A stretch of 64,000 bases of DNA from Alphaproteobacteria bacterium (GCA_018823835.1 JAHJHT010000002.1:1426001-1490000); one strand, 5' to 3'; positions 25,636-36,254 are shown, numbered from the stretch's first letter. Numbers and translations are program-made. Notes: generated from the sequence alone by a model not told the origin.

Positions 25636-26730
25636 ATGGAAGACCTAGAAGACCTGTATGAGAATGCGCCGTGCGGCTATCTTTCCCTGACGCCTCAGGG
25701 GTTAATTGCCAAGTCGAACGCCACATTGTCTGGATGGCTCGGCATCCCCTCGGAACAGCTCATCGGCAAACGCTTGCGTGACCTCCTCAACGTGGCAGGA
25801 AGCATCTTCTACGAGACGCACTTTGCGCCCCTGCTGCGGATGCAGGGATTCTTCCATGAGGTTGCCCTCGACTTCGTCACATCGGATGGGACGCTGCTTC
25901 CGGTCCTCGCCAACGCGACAGAAAAGCGCAATGACGCAGGCGACTTGTTGTTCACGCGAGTCACACTTTTTCAAGCGACTAAGCGCCGACGCTATGAGCG
26001 TGAACTTGTGGAAGCCGAGGAGGCCGCACGTAGATTGGGGAAGTTGCGCGAGCAGTTTATTGCTGTACTCGGGCACGATTTGCGTAATCCGGTCGCCGCA
26101 TTGCATGCAGGCATCAACATGCTGCGCAGAGAGCCATTGAGCAAGAAGTCCTTGCAACTGACCGAGGTGATGCAGGGCAGCCTCGCAAGGATTTCGGAAC
26201 TGATAGATAACGTAATGGACCTAGCGCGAAGTCAGTCAGGCACCGGGATCAACCTGTCTCGCGATGCGAACGCGCCTCTTGAGCCGGTCCTTCGACAAGT
26301 GATCAACGAGTTAGCCGCCGCACACCCGGATTGCACCATCGAAGATGAGATCATGCTGGAGGAACCGATCCATTGCGACCGAAAGCGAATGGCGCAACTC
26401 GTGTCGAACTTACTAAGTAACGCGATTACACACGGCGCTTCCGATCACCCTGTTCGCTTCCGCGCAAGCACCTCGGGAGGCGAGTTGATCCTGACATTTG
26501 CCAATCGCGGAGACCCAATCCCGGATGAGGTGATGTCACATCTTTTTCAACCCTTCTTCCGGGGGAGGACCAGCACGAGCCAGCAAGGATTGGGACTTGG
26601 GTTGCACATTGCCTCGGAAATTGCCCGCGCCCATGGAGGGTCGCTTGACGTTCAGTCATCCTCCGACGAGGTCCTCTTCACGTTTCGAATGCCGCTGATT
26701 TGGCATGAAGGACCCGTGGGGGTGCGCTAA
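25636..26730 (+). CDS. RsbP-type PAS sensor histidine kinase (copy 2, island-borne)
   Basis: 364 residues, closely similar to the kinase at 2352. The PAS domain is at about 4-110 (ENAPCGYLSLTPQG, FAPLLRMQGFFHEV, LLPVLANA). The H-box has His147 (LGHDLRNP). The N-box is VSNLLSNAITHG and the G-box GLGLGLHIASE. The N-terminus is 10 residues shorter than in copy 1. The ATG is 32 bases after the hydrolase stop instead of abutting it. Both kinases keep all catalytic residues, so both may signal, and cross-talk on one response regulator is likely. No response regulator is encoded on the island, so this copy would need a chromosomal partner. Confidence 0.9.
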   Translation: MEDLEDLYENAPCGYLSLTPQGLIAKSNATLSGWLGIPSEQLIGKRLRDLLNVAGSIFYETHFAPLLRMQGFFHEVALDFVTSDGTLLPVLANATEKRNDAGDLLFTRVTLFQATKRRRYERELVEAEEAARRLGKLREQFIAVLGHDLRNPVAALHAGINMLRREPLSKKSLQLTEVMQGSLARISELIDNVMDLARSQSGTGINLSRDANAPLEPVLRQVINELAAAHPDCTIEDEIMLEEPIHCDRKRMAQLVSNLLSNAITHGASDHPVRFRASTSGGELILTFANRGDPIPDEVMSHLFQPFFRGRTSTSQQGLGLGLHIASEIARAHGGSLDVQSSSDEVLFTFRMPLIWHEGPVGVR

Positions 26731-27102
26731 TCGACAGACCCAAAGCTTGAAGGGAAGAGGGCTTTTTTGGGTCAGAATTGCGAAGCCTTCAATCTTCGTA
26801 ACAGCTCGCGGCAATTCCCCCCATGCCCCCTCGGTGGGACCTAAGCGAACAATATGCCGGCATAAGGGAGTGCGCCCCGTCTACCGTTCGGCGGCATCGT
26901 GTCTGCTATCCGTGTCACCTTCCAGTAGCGCGGCGTTGATGAAGGGAACCATCCGCCCTTTCTGCATCGGTCTCACAGGGGCAAGCCCTAGTGATTCCGC
27001 CGAAAGGGCTTGCATTGAGTCTCACATAAATAGGCATTGACATTATGAGACGATAGGATCACTTTCTCTTAGAGTCCAATGGTCCTCTAGGAGCCGCCCT
27101 CC
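26731..27102. other. 372-base region before the serine recombinase
   Basis: No gene is evident. The right part holds the short repeats described separately (GTCTCACA at 26970 and 27019; TGAGAC at 27046; GCATTGA at 27012 and 27034), plausibly a recombinase binding site or operator. Confidence 0.45.
27019..27051. repeat. Inverted repeat upstream of the serine recombinase
   Basis: GTCTCA (27019-27024) and TGAGAC (27046-27051) are perfect 6-bp inverted arms around an AT-rich centre; a further GTCTCACA lies at 26970-26977. A TTGACA at 27037-27042 could be a -35 box, but no good -10 follows at the right distance. This could be a res-like site or an autoregulatory operator. Short and unproven. Confidence 0.45.
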
Positions 27103-27687
27103 ATGCCCACTCCCACCAAGTCACCACACGGACAGCTTATCGGCTATGCCCGTACCTCCACCACAGACCAGAAGGCAGGGCTTGCGGCCCAGCTGCGCGA
27201 CCTAAACGCGGCAGGGTGCACCAAGGTGTTCCATGAAGAGCTTTCCTCGGTCGCCACCAAGCGGCCGCAGCTTGATGCTGCCCTGGACTATCTGCGGGAG
27301 GGCGACACGCTGATTGTCACAAAGCCCGACCGCCTGGCACGCTCCACACTAGACCTGTTGCAGATCGCGAAGGGGCTAGAGGGGGAAGGAGTGACGCTCC
27401 GCATTCTCTCCCTCGACCTCAACACTTCGACGCCCACTGGAAAGCTGATGCTGACGGTACTGGGAGGCATCGCCACCTTTGAGCGGGACTTGATGCTGGA
27501 GCGCCAACGGGAGGGTATCGCGAAGGCCAAGGCTGAGGGGAAGTACAAGGGGAGAGCACCGACCGCCCGCCGCAAGGCCGCCGACGTGGTGAGACTCAAG
27601 GCAGAAGGGATGACGGGGGCCGCCATCGCAGCTCAGCTCGGCATTGGTAGGGCCTCGGTGTTTCGTATCCTTAGAAGCGCTTCCTAG
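27103..27687 (+). CDS. Serine recombinase (resolvase/invertase family)
   Basis: 194 residues. The catalytic domain (about 12-145) has the nucleophile Ser19 in YARTSTTDQ, the conserved RPQLDAALDYL, LIVTKPDRLARS (about 69-80) with its conserved Arg, and FERDLMLERQREGIAKAKAEGKYKGR (split over about 126-151). A C-terminal helix-turn-helix follows (GMTGAAIAAQLGIGRASVFRIL). This is the normal size for the resolvase/invertase group, Tn3-like or Gin-like. It is the second recombinase of the island and lies near the right end. It may resolve dimers, invert a segment, or be a passenger. No obvious invertible segment or crossover site was found apart from the upstream repeats. Confidence 0.93.
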   Translation: MPTPTKSPHGQLIGYARTSTTDQKAGLAAQLRDLNAAGCTKVFHEELSSVATKRPQLDAALDYLREGDTLIVTKPDRLARSTLDLLQIAKGLEGEGVTLRILSLDLNTSTPTGKLMLTVLGGIATFERDLMLERQREGIAKAKAEGKYKGRAPTARRKAADVVRLKAEGMTGAAIAAQLGIGRASVFRILRSAS

Positions 27688-27798
27688 CGGGGCCGCGAGA
27701 TAATTCAATCTACGCGTGTTGCCGTAATGTCATAGCCAGAGAGGTGCCCTGACGGTAGTTTGTCAGCGAATGAATTGAACGGGCGTGAGGAATTTGAA

Positions 27799-28551
27799 AT
27801 GAAAATGGCAAAATGGCTTGGTGCCACAGCGGCACTTGGAGTGGCGACGGTTATCAGTAGCGGAGCTTTTGCGGCCGACGCCGTCTATGTCGAGCCTACC
27901 TATGAAGTGGTCGATACAGCATTCAATTGGTCCGGCGTATATGTCGGCGCAACGATTGGCTACGGTGGGGCAGACGTTGACGGCGCATACAGTCAGGGTG
28001 GTGGGGCAGACTTTCTTCTGGATGGAAGCGGACCGTTCAACCTCGACCCGGATGGTATTGCCGGCGGTCTAGAGGTGGGCGTGAACTGGCAATCCGGGAA
28101 CATGGTCTATGGTATCGAAGCCGACGTAACGTTTGTCGACTGGTCCGCCTCCCAGTTCAATGCTCCCGCCGATGAAGAAACAGTTTTTGTTGACACGAAC
28201 TACGTCGCCACGCTGCGGGCCCGTATCGGCTACTCGATGGATAGGACCCTGTTCTTCGGTACAGCCGGCTTGGCATATACTGATACCGAATATTCTGTTC
28301 AGGATCATCCGGGCGATACTGACCCCACTGAAAGCGGATCAATTAGCCTAAACGATATCGGGTTGGTTGCCGGCGGTGGTGTCGAACATGCCTTTAATGA
28401 CAAATGGAGCGTCAAGCTGGAAGGTCTCTACTTCTGGTTCAATGACAATCAGAGTGCCGTCGATCTCACACATGACTCAGACAATTCGAGAGACTTCGTT
28501 GAGCTCAACGATGCTTGGATGGTCCGGGTCGGCCTGAACTATCACTTTTAG
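27799..28551 (+). CDS. Outer-membrane beta-barrel protein (Omp25/Omp31-like)
   Basis: 250 residues from the ATG at 27799, with GAGG about nine bases upstream. The signal peptide is MKMAKWLGATAALGVATVI, ending in GAFA-ADA. After a short linker the barrel starts FNWSGVYVGATIGYGG and contains AGGLEVGVNWQSGNMVYGIEAD (split here), LRARIGYSMDRTLFFGTAGLAYTD (split here) and ends MVRVGLNYHF, with the terminal Phe typical of outer-membrane proteins. It resembles the rhizobial Omp25/Omp31/RopB family. It is the last gene before attR and is followed by a good terminator. An envelope protein as island cargo could alter surface properties or phage sensitivity. Confidence 0.88.
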   Translation: MKMAKWLGATAALGVATVISSGAFAADAVYVEPTYEVVDTAFNWSGVYVGATIGYGGADVDGAYSQGGGADFLLDGSGPFNLDPDGIAGGLEVGVNWQSGNMVYGIEADVTFVDWSASQFNAPADEETVFVDTNYVATLRARIGYSMDRTLFFGTAGLAYTDTEYSVQDHPGDTDPTESGSISLNDIGLVAGGGVEHAFNDKWSVKLEGLYFWFNDNQSAVDLTHDSDNSRDFVELNDAWMVRVGLNYHF

Positions 28552-28577
28552 AGCATTCGATATTGCGATTTCGAGAG

Positions 28578-28600
28578 AGGGCCCTATGGGGCCCTTTTTC
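28578..28600 (+). terminator. Intrinsic terminator after the outer-membrane protein gene
   Basis: AGGGCCC (28578-28584), a TATG loop, GGGCCCT (28589-28595), then a T-run to 28599. It lies 27 bases after the stop codon. Confidence 0.85.
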
Positions 28601-28974
28601 TGTTCAGGGCGTCTTTCGTTGGTTCGGATGCGAGGCTGGATCGGCGGTCACTTCCAGGCTGACTTAGCCGCATAGTTAGCCTCGAAGTCTTAAGCGGCTA
28701 GATAGTGGCGGAAGGGCGCGGGTTCTCTGTCTCAACCTTCGGCGGAGCAGGTGCGGTGAGACTTCCACCTAGCTCCGGGACTTGCGCTCTGCCGTGCGGA
28801 CCAGTTGCTCTCCAGGACGCACTTGCCGGGCGACAAGCTCACTAGACCTCTGCCCTAGCCTCCCTAACGCCGTCGCCAGTGGGTGTGCATTTTGGGGCAC
28901 CGAGGTGGGGCACCGCATCTCAAAGCCCAACGACAAGGCTGTTAGAAATCAATAACTTAAATGCCAAATAAACA

Positions 28975-28976
<2 letters not shown>
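28601..28976. other. Right end of the island, no gene
   Basis: No coding frame with motifs. The only structure recognised is the right pair of arm-type repeats at 28892-28914, 61 bases before attR. Confidence 0.5.
28892..28914 (+). repeat. Right pair of putative integrase arm-type sites
   Basis: TTGGGGCACC at 28892-28901 and GTGGGGCACC at 28905-28914, again at 13-bp pitch with a 3-base spacer. Orientation and pitch match the left pair. In the excised circle the two pairs would flank the core at about 60 bp on each side, as expected for an attP. Confidence 0.75.
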
Positions 28977-29066
<90 letters not shown>

Positions 29067-29332
29067 GCGGTCGTGATCTGCCCCTTGCAAGGCGGGCACT
29101 AGATAACTTCTGCGCCACAGAGATACAAGTGCCTTTCGCGGCGAAATACGACAGGCCCGCAAGCCTATCGTCGGCATTGCCTTGACTCGAAAACCGGCTT
29201 CGGCTAGGGACAGCGCGCATCCGGCGTGGGGCCTCTCCGCGCCGTTTGTACTTTGAACCCCGCAGACTGACAAAAAGACGGCCGGATCGCCTCGCGCGAA
29301 ACCAGGCCGACCGAACAGCGAAAGGCATAAAA

Positions 29333-29983
29333 ATGTTCGCAGTCATCAAAACGGGCGGCAAGCAGTATCGCGTTGTCGCCAATGACGTATTGAAGATCGA
29401 GAAGGTGGCCGGCGAAGTCGGCGACTTCATCGAAATCGGCCAGGTGCTCGCGCATGGCGAAGGCGACGACGTGACGTTCGGCGTGCCCTTCGTCGAAGGC
29501 GCCACGGTGTCGGCGGAAGTGGTGCTGCAGGGCCGCGCCAAGACCGTCATCGCCTTCAAGAAGCGCCGCCGCCAGAATTCGCGCCGCAAGCACGGCCATC
29601 GCCAGCACGAGACCACCGTGCGCATCGCCGAGATCCTGCTCGCCGGCGCCAAGGCTTCCAAGAAGCCCGCTGCCAAGAAGGAAGCCGCCCCGGCTGCCGA
29701 GAAGGACGCAGCTCCGGCCAAGAAGGCAAAGGCAGCCAAGGCCGACGCCGCACCCCAGGCAGCCTCGCTGTTCACCGCTCCGGCGGGCGAGCCCGACGAC
29801 CTGACGACGATCAAGGGCATCGGCCCGGTCGCCGCCGGCCAGCTCAAGGAGCAGGGCATCACGACCTTCGCGCAGATCGCGGCCTTTACGGACGCCGACA
29901 TTGCGAAGATCGACGAGGCCATGCCGTTCAGCGCCGACCAGATCGGCGACTGGCGCGAGCAGGCCAAGGCTCTGGCGAAGTAG
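29333..29983 (+). CDS. rplU: 50S ribosomal protein L21 with helix-hairpin-helix C-terminal extension
   Basis: 216 residues, about twice the usual 103. The L21 domain (1 to about 103) starts [14 protein letters not shown] and ends near [21 protein letters not shown], the rRNA-binding basic region. An Ala/Lys-rich linker (about 108-140) leads to a C-terminal domain with [20 protein letters not shown] and [14 protein letters not shown], typical of helix-hairpin-helix modules. I chose the ATG at 29333 because L21 starts there; the frame is open further upstream. This extended form is known in some Rhizobiales. Followed by rpmA, the usual operon. Confidence 0.95.
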   Translation: MFAVIKTGGKQYRVVANDVLKIEKVAGEVGDFIEIGQVLAHGEGDDVTFGVPFVEGATVSAEVVLQGRAKTVIAFKKRRRQNSRRKHGHRQHETTVRIAEILLAGAKASKKPAAKKEAAPAAEKDAAPAKKAKAAKADAAPQAASLFTAPAGEPDDLTTIKGIGPVAAGQLKEQGITTFAQIAAFTDADIAKIDEAMPFSADQIGDWREQAKALAK

Positions 29984-30063
29984 TCGCCGGCGCGGACTTG
30001 AAACGGCGCGCCTGAGCGCGCATAAGGCATTGAGGCGTCCCTAGGGACGCAAAGGAGCAACAG

Positions 30064-30333
30064 ATGGCACATAAGAAAGCTGGCGGTTCTTCGCGCAACG
30101 GTCGCGATTCCGAATCCAAGCGCCTCGGCATCAAGAAGTTCGGCGGCGAAGCCGTGATTCCGGGCAACATTATTGCGCGTCAACGCGGCACGACCTGGCA
30201 CCCCGGTGTCAATGTCGGCATTGGCAAGGATCACACCCTTTTTGCGCTGGAAGCCGGCGCAGTCGCGTTCCGCAAGAAAGCCAATGGCCGTACCTACGTA
30301 TCGGTAAATCCGATGGCAGACGCAGCGGAGTAG
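30064..30333 (+). CDS. rpmA: 50S ribosomal protein L27
   Basis: 89 residues, standard length. Starts [18 protein letters not shown], with the conserved N-terminus that reaches the peptidyl-transferase centre, then GVKRFGG-like [15 protein letters not shown] and [15 protein letters not shown] lies eight bases before the ATG. Second gene of the rplU-rpmA operon; a terminator follows about 70 bases later. Confidence 0.98.
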   Translation: MAHKKAGGSSRNGRDSESKRLGIKKFGGEAVIPGNIIARQRGTTWHPGVNVGIGKDHTLFALEAGAVAFRKKANGRTYVSVNPMADAAE

Positions 30334-30404
30334 CCGGTTCCGCACTTCAACACCGGCGCCCCATCTCGGGAACCGGTGTCCGGCAGCCAGCCGGAAAAGG
30401 ATCA

Positions 30405-30434
30405 GGGGAGATGGGTAAACCATCGCCCCTTTTT
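30405..30434 (+). terminator. Intrinsic terminator after rpmA
   Basis: GGGGAGATGG (30405-30414), a GTAAA loop, CCATCGCCCC (one mismatch), then TTTTT. It separates the ribosomal operon from the acetyltransferase gene. Confidence 0.8.
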
Positions 30435-30454
30435 CGTTTCTGGAGGAAAATTTC

Positions 30455-31033
30455 ATGGTTGCCGAATCGGATGACAGCGACGACGAAAGTCTGAGAATCG
30501 AGTGCCCGACACTGGCCACGCAGCGGCTGGTGCTGAGGGCACCGCGCGAAAGCGACATCCCGCAGCTGGTGATGCTCGCCGACAACCGCCACGTCGCGCA
30601 GATGCTGGCGCGCATGCCGCATCCCTATGGCGAGGCGGAGGCACGCACCTTCCTTGCCATGAACGGGCTCAAGCGGCCGGGCGCCAGCTATGCGCTGACG
30701 CTCGCGGGCACCGGCACTTTCGTCGGCTGCGCAGCGCTCAACGCCAAGGAGCGCGGGCTGGAACTCGGCTACTGGATCGGCGAACCCTACTGGAAGCGCG
30801 GCTACGCGACGGAGGCCGCGCATGCGCTGGTCGACCTGGCCTTCCGCTCGACCGGCATTGCCGTGCTGCATGCCTCGGCGCGGGTCATCAACCCGGCTTC
30901 GCGCCGCGTGCTGCACAAATGCGGTTTCCAGTATGCCGGGCAGGGCATGATGAACTCGCTGGTCGTGGGCCAGGTGCCGGTCGAGCGCTACCGCCTCGAC
31001 CGCAAGACCTGGCACAGCCTCAGGAGCTGGTAG
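30455..31033 (+). CDS. GNAT-family N-acetyltransferase (RimJ-like)
   Basis: 192 residues. The fold reads TQRLVLRAPRESDIPQLVML (about 24-43), LELGYWIGEPYWKRGYATEAAHALVDLAF (split over about 92-120; the acetyl-CoA loop is RGYATEA), and a closing NPASRRVLHKCGFQYAGQG. This pattern matches RimJ/RimL-type enzymes that acetylate protein N-termini or small amines. TGGAGGA lies upstream of the ATG. A GNAT gene between rpmA and obgE is usual in Rhizobiales. The substrate is unknown. Confidence 0.88.
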   Translation: MVAESDDSDDESLRIECPTLATQRLVLRAPRESDIPQLVMLADNRHVAQMLARMPHPYGEAEARTFLAMNGLKRPGASYALTLAGTGTFVGCAALNAKERGLELGYWIGEPYWKRGYATEAAHALVDLAFRSTGIAVLHASARVINPASRRVLHKCGFQYAGQGMMNSLVVGQVPVERYRLDRKTWHSLRSW

Positions 31034-31058
31034 CAGCGGGCGTGACGGTCGATGGCCG

Positions 31059-31928
31059 TCACGCCAGCTCGAGCCAGACCGGCAGGTGATCGGAGCCCTT
31101 GGCAGCATGGTCCACCCAGACATCCTTGACGCGCGCGGCAAGGCCCGCCTCGACGAAGGCATAGTCGAGGCACTTGCGGCGCGCCGGGTCGTCTTGGCGC
31201 TTCGGGTCGATCCAGGTGACGCGGTCCTTCGCCCGGCCCTCGACCAGGGTCGCGGCATCGGCCGGCCGGCCGGCGCGCGGCGTCAGGCCGAACTCGTCGT
31301 CGGGCGTGCCGGTCACGGCATGGTACTCCGGCGAGCCGGGCCGCATGTTGAAGTCGCCAAGCAGCACGAAGGCTTCCGGGTGCGGCGGCTCGGGAAAACC
31401 GAGATCGGCCACACCCGTCACGGCGCCGCCCTCCAGCGGATAGCCGGCGGCGCGCTCCAGGAGATGCCTTATCTGCGCCACGCGTTCGTCGGGGCTGGTA
31501 TGGTCGAGATGCACCGAATAGGCGCGCAGCGGCCCGAAGGGCGAGGCCACCATCGCCTCAAGCGCGCTGCGCTGCAGGTTGAGCGAAGTGTAGCTGCGCC
31601 GGCGCGGCAGGAGCAGGTTGCGCGATGCGAGGATCGGCGTCCTCGACAGCATCATGTTGCCGAACTGGAAGCTGCGGGTCACGGCCCTGCCGTTCTCGAC
31701 GGCAGAGCCCATGTCGACCTCGAAGGGCGCGCCATAGGCGTGAAAATAGTCGGGCAGCAGGTCACGGAGCCCGGCCACCATGTCGATGCCGCCATTGGAC
31801 GGGTTGTTGCGCGAGACCTCCTGCAGCGCGATCAGGTCGGCGCCGCGCACCGCATCGGCAATACGGCCAAGATCGAACCGGCTGTCGAGGCCGATGCCGT
31901 ACTGGATATTGTAGGTAACAAGCCTCAT
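31059..31928 (-). CDS. Endonuclease/exonuclease/phosphatase family protein
   Basis: 289 residues from the ATG at 31928. The EEP fold is clear: MRLVTYNIQYGIG (first Asn), DLIALQEVSRNN with the metal-binding Glu, YSVHLDH, FVLLGDFNMRPGS (Asp and Asn) and SDHLPVWLEL with the catalytic Asp-His. No signal peptide, so cytoplasmic. The family includes phosphodiesterases and nucleases; the substrate cannot be told. The frame is open far upstream, but this is the GC-driven shadow of obgE. It is transcribed opposite to its neighbours. Confidence 0.88.
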   Translation of the reverse strand: MRLVTYNIQYGIGLDSRFDLGRIADAVRGADLIALQEVSRNNPSNGGIDMVAGLRDLLPDYFHAYGAPFEVDMGSAVENGRAVTRSFQFGNMMLSRTPILASRNLLLPRRRSYTSLNLQRSALEAMVASPFGPLRAYSVHLDHTSPDERVAQIRHLLERAAGYPLEGGAVTGVADLGFPEPPHPEAFVLLGDFNMRPGSPEYHAVTGTPDDEFGLTPRAGRPADAATLVEGRAKDRVTWIDPKRQDDPARRKCLDYAFVEAGLAARVKDVWVDHAAKGSDHLPVWLELA

Positions 31929-32045
31929 CTCTTCTCCCGTAGCCGGGCGCCGTCCAATTCGGCGCGCCCGGCTCTCGCCCTCAGGCCGGCTTTGCGTTAG
32001 AGCAGGGCCAGCAAATTTCCATACAAGCAGATTGATGTCCCTTAG

Positions 32046-33083
<1,038 letters not shown>

Positions 33084-33088
33084 CAGCC

Positions 33089-34228
33089 ATGTCGTCGCTG
33101 CAGAAATACCGGCGCATCACCGTCAAGATCGGCTCGGCGCTGCTCGTCGACCGGACAACGGGGCTGAAGCGCAGCTGGCTGGCCTCGCTGGCGGAAGACG
33201 TGGCGACTCTTTCCTCGCGCGGCGCGGAAATCCTCGTCGTCTCCTCAGGCGCCATTGCGCTCGGTCGCACCATCCTCGGTCTCGGTGGCAAGACCCTGAA
33301 GCTCGAGGAGAGCCAGGCGGCTGCAGCGGTCGGCCAGATCGCACTGGCCGGCGCCTGGTCGGAAGCGCTCGCCGCCAGGGGGCTCAAATCGGGCCAGATC
33401 CTCCTGACGCTGGGCGACACGGAAGAACGCCGGCGCTACCTCAATGCCCGCGCCACCATCTCGACGCTGCTCAAGATGATAGCCGTGCCGATCATCAACG
33501 AGAACGACACGGTGGCGACAACGGAAATCCGCTACGGCGACAACGACCGGCTCGCCGCCCGGGTGGCGACGATGATGGGGGCCGACCTTCTCGTCCTGCT
33601 GTCCGACATTGACGGGCTCTACACGGCGCCGCCGGCGCATGACCCCGATGCCCGCTTCATCCCGCTGGTCGAGCGGATCACGCCCGACATCGAGGCGATG
33701 GCCGGCGCGGCGGCGTCGGAACTGTCGCGCGGCGGCATGCGCACCAAGCTCGACGCCGGAAAGATCGCCACGGCCTCCGGTGCCGCCATGATCATCGCGC
33801 TCGGCGCGCGCGACAATCCGCTGGCCGCGATCGAGCGTGGCGAGCGGCACACGCTGTTCCAGCCGAGCAGCAACCCGGTCAAGGGATACAAAACCTGGAT
33901 CGCCGGCCAGCTTGAACCGGCCGGGCGGCTAACCGTCGATGCCGGCGCGGTCGGCGCGCTTATGTCGGGCAAGTCGCTGTTGCCGGCAGGCATCAGGCTG
34001 GTCAGCGGCGCATTTTCGCGCGGTGACACGGTCGCGATCCTGTCGCCCGAGGGGCGCGAGATCGCCCGCGGGCTGGTTGCCTATGATGCAACCGATGCCG
34101 TAAGGATTGCCGGACTGAAGACTGCCGAGATTTCGGCAGTACTCGGCTACGAGGCACGCTCGGCCATGGTCCACCGCGACGACCTCGTGGTCAGTCGGGT
34201 CGGCGAGGACGAGAAAGCGGAAGGATGA
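33089..34228 (+). CDS. proB: Glutamate 5-kinase
   Basis: 379 residues: an amino-acid-kinase domain (about 1-260) and a C-terminal PUA domain (about 280-365). Motifs: [13 protein letters not shown] at the start, [41 protein letters not shown] and [13 protein letters not shown]. It catalyses the first step of proline synthesis, phosphorylating glutamate, and is usually feedback-inhibited by proline. It lies five bases after obgE and three bases before proA. Confidence 0.98.
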   Translation: MSSLQKYRRITVKIGSALLVDRTTGLKRSWLASLAEDVATLSSRGAEILVVSSGAIALGRTILGLGGKTLKLEESQAAAAVGQIALAGAWSEALAARGLKSGQILLTLGDTEERRRYLNARATISTLLKMIAVPIINENDTVATTEIRYGDNDRLAARVATMMGADLLVLLSDIDGLYTAPPAHDPDARFIPLVERITPDIEAMAGAAASELSRGGMRTKLDAGKIATASGAAMIIALGARDNPLAAIERGERHTLFQPSSNPVKGYKTWIAGQLEPAGRLTVDAGAVGALMSGKSLLPAGIRLVSGAFSRGDTVAILSPEGREIARGLVAYDATDAVRIAGLKTAEISAVLGYEARSAMVHRDDLVVSRVGEDEKAEG

Positions 34229-34231
34229 ACC

Positions 34232-35518
34232 ATGCTGACCACGCATGAACAGTCCCGCGGGGATACGGCCACGCTGATGGCCGGCATCGGACGGCGTGCC
34301 AAGGCTGCGGCGCGGCCGCTCGCCATTGCCGGCACGGAGCGTAAGAACGCCGCGCTGACCGCCATGGCCGATGCCGTGCTGCGCAATGAAAAGACCATTC
34401 TCGAGGCCAACGCCATCGACGTTGCCAATGGCGAGGAGTCCGGCCTGTCGCCGGCCATGATGGACCGGCTCAAGCTGACGCCCGAGCGCATCGCCGCCAT
34501 GGCAACGGGCATTCGCGAGATCGCAGATCTTGCCGACCCGGTCGGCGAGGTCATCGCCCAGTGGACGCGGCCCAACGGGCTCGCAATCGAGCGCGTGCGC
34601 ACGCCGCTCGGCGTCATCGGCGTGATCTACGAGAGCCGGCCGAACGTCACGGCCGACGCTGGGGCACTCTGCCTCAAGGCAGGCAATCCGGTGATCCTGC
34701 GGGGCGGCTCGGATTCGCTCAATTCCTCCGCCGCGATCCATGCCTGCCTTGTCGAGGGGCTGAAGGCCGCCGGCCTGCCCGAGGACGCCATCCAGCTGGT
34801 CCCGACCACTGACCGCGCCGCCGTCGGCGAAATGCTGGCGGGCCTGTCCGGCAATCTCGACGTCATCATTCCGCGCGGCGGCAAGAGCCTTGTCGAGCGG
34901 GTGCAGTCGGAGGCGCGCGTGCCGGTCTTCGCGCATCTCGAAGGCATCTGCCACCTCTATATCGACCGTTCGGCCGATCTCGACATGGCGGTGAAGATCG
35001 CGGTCAACGCCAAGATGCGGCGCACCGGCATCTGTGGCGCGGCCGAGACCCTTCTCATCGATCGGGCCGTCGCCCCGACGCACCTCGTGCCGATTCTCGA
35101 TGCCCTGCGCAAGGCGGGCTGCGAGCTTCACTGCACCGCCGAAATCGTCACCGCCTATCCGTCGGCCGTGCTTGCAACCGACGCCGACTGGACGACGGAA
35201 TATCTCGACGCCATCATCGCGGTTGCGCTTGTCGACGGAATCTCCGAAGCCATCGAGCACATCGAGACCTACTCCTCCCACCACACGGAGGCGATCGTCG
35301 CGGAGGACGAGAAGGCCATCGAACGCTTCTTCAACGAGATCGACTCGGCCATCCTGCTCGCCAATGCCTCGACGCAGTTCGCCGATGGCGGCGAGTTCGG
35401 CATGGGCGCCGAAATCGGCATCGCCACCGGCAAGATGCATGCGCGTGGGCCGGTCGGCGTCGAACAGTTGACCTCCTTCAAGTACCGCGTGCGCGGCAGC
35501 GGCCAGATCCGGCCTTGA
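34232..35518 (+). CDS. proA: Glutamate-5-semialdehyde dehydrogenase (gamma-glutamyl phosphate reductase)
   Basis: 428 residues. An aldehyde-dehydrogenase-fold reductase making glutamate semialdehyde from gamma-glutamyl phosphate with NADPH. Motifs: [44 protein letters not shown], and the active-site Cys in [13 protein letters not shown] (about residue 268). The C-terminus has [22 protein letters not shown] lies before the ATG. Second step of proline synthesis, coupled to proB; its last codon overlaps the likely TTG start of nadD. Confidence 0.98.
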   Translation: MLTTHEQSRGDTATLMAGIGRRAKAAARPLAIAGTERKNAALTAMADAVLRNEKTILEANAIDVANGEESGLSPAMMDRLKLTPERIAAMATGIREIADLADPVGEVIAQWTRPNGLAIERVRTPLGVIGVIYESRPNVTADAGALCLKAGNPVILRGGSDSLNSSAAIHACLVEGLKAAGLPEDAIQLVPTTDRAAVGEMLAGLSGNLDVIIPRGGKSLVERVQSEARVPVFAHLEGICHLYIDRSADLDMAVKIAVNAKMRRTGICGAAETLLIDRAVAPTHLVPILDALRKAGCELHCTAEIVTAYPSAVLATDADWTTEYLDAIIAVALVDGISEAIEHIETYSSHHTEAIVAEDEKAIERFFNEIDSAILLANASTQFADGGEFGMGAEIGIATGKMHARGPVGVEQLTSFKYRVRGSGQIRP

Positions 35519-36150
35519 CCGATCTTTCGACGCTTTTTCCGGGCGTCGGGCAGCGCCATTTGAAGATGCCCTATGTCGAGAAGGGGCAGGCCGTCGGCCT
35601 GTTCGGTGGCTCCTTCAACCCACCGCATGCCGGCCACGCACTGGTCGCCGAGATCGCCATGCGGCGGCTGGCGCTCGACCAGCTCTGGTGGATGGTGACG
35701 CCGGGCAATCCGTTGAAGAGCGCACGCGAGCTCGCGCCGCTCGCCAGGCGGATCGAGCGTTCCGAGGCCATGATGAAAGACCCCAGGGTCAAGATCACGG
35801 CCTTCGAGGTGGCCCACAATGTCCGCTACACCGCCGACACGCTGGAACTCGTGCGCGCCAGGAACCCCGGCGTCGATTTCGTCTGGATCATGGGCGCCGA
35901 CAATCTGCGCGACTTCCACCGCTGGCAGCGCTGGCGCAAGATTTTCATGACCTTCCCGATCGCCGTGATCGACCGACCCGGTGCAACGCTGTCCTTCCTG
36001 TCGTCGCCGGTCACCAAGACCTTCGGCTATGCGCGGGTGGACGAAGGCGATGCGCCGCTTCTGGCGCGCATGAAGGCGCCGGCCTGGACCTTCATCCACG
36101 GCCCGCGCTCGTCGCTGTCGTCGACGGCCATGCGGGCGGCAGGCCTCTAG
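35515..36150 (+). CDS. nadD: Nicotinate-nucleotide adenylyltransferase
   Basis: 211 residues from a TTG at 35515 that overlaps the proA stop; an in-frame ATG at 35566 would give 194 residues. No strong ribosome-binding site decides between them, but rhizobial NadD often carries an N-terminal extension before the catalytic core. Motifs: [19 protein letters not shown] (nucleotidyl-transferase HxGH), [22 protein letters not shown] and SSLSSTAMR near the end (SxTxxR). It adenylates nicotinate mononucleotide in NAD synthesis. Confidence 0.95.
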   Translation: MTDLSTLFPGVGQRHLKMPYVEKGQAVGLFGGSFNPPHAGHALVAEIAMRRLALDQLWWMVTPGNPLKSARELAPLARRIERSEAMMKDPRVKITAFEVAHNVRYTADTLELVRARNPGVDFVWIMGADNLRDFHRWQRWRKIFMTFPIAVIDRPGATLSFLSSPVTKTFGYARVDEGDAPLLARMKAPAWTFIHGPRSSLSSTAMRAAGL

Positions 36151-36254
36151 CGCCCGTTGATCCACGCGCGACAAAGCCGAGGTTCAGGCGTTAGCCTGTT
36201 CGGCGATGTCGCATTTGCAGCCTTGTCTCGGCCTTGGGCAGCGCACCTTGCGGT

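Noticed and set aside
33929-35440. A long minus-strand frame opposite proB and proA
   Set aside because: No family features; it is a shadow of two unambiguous enzymes on the plus strand.
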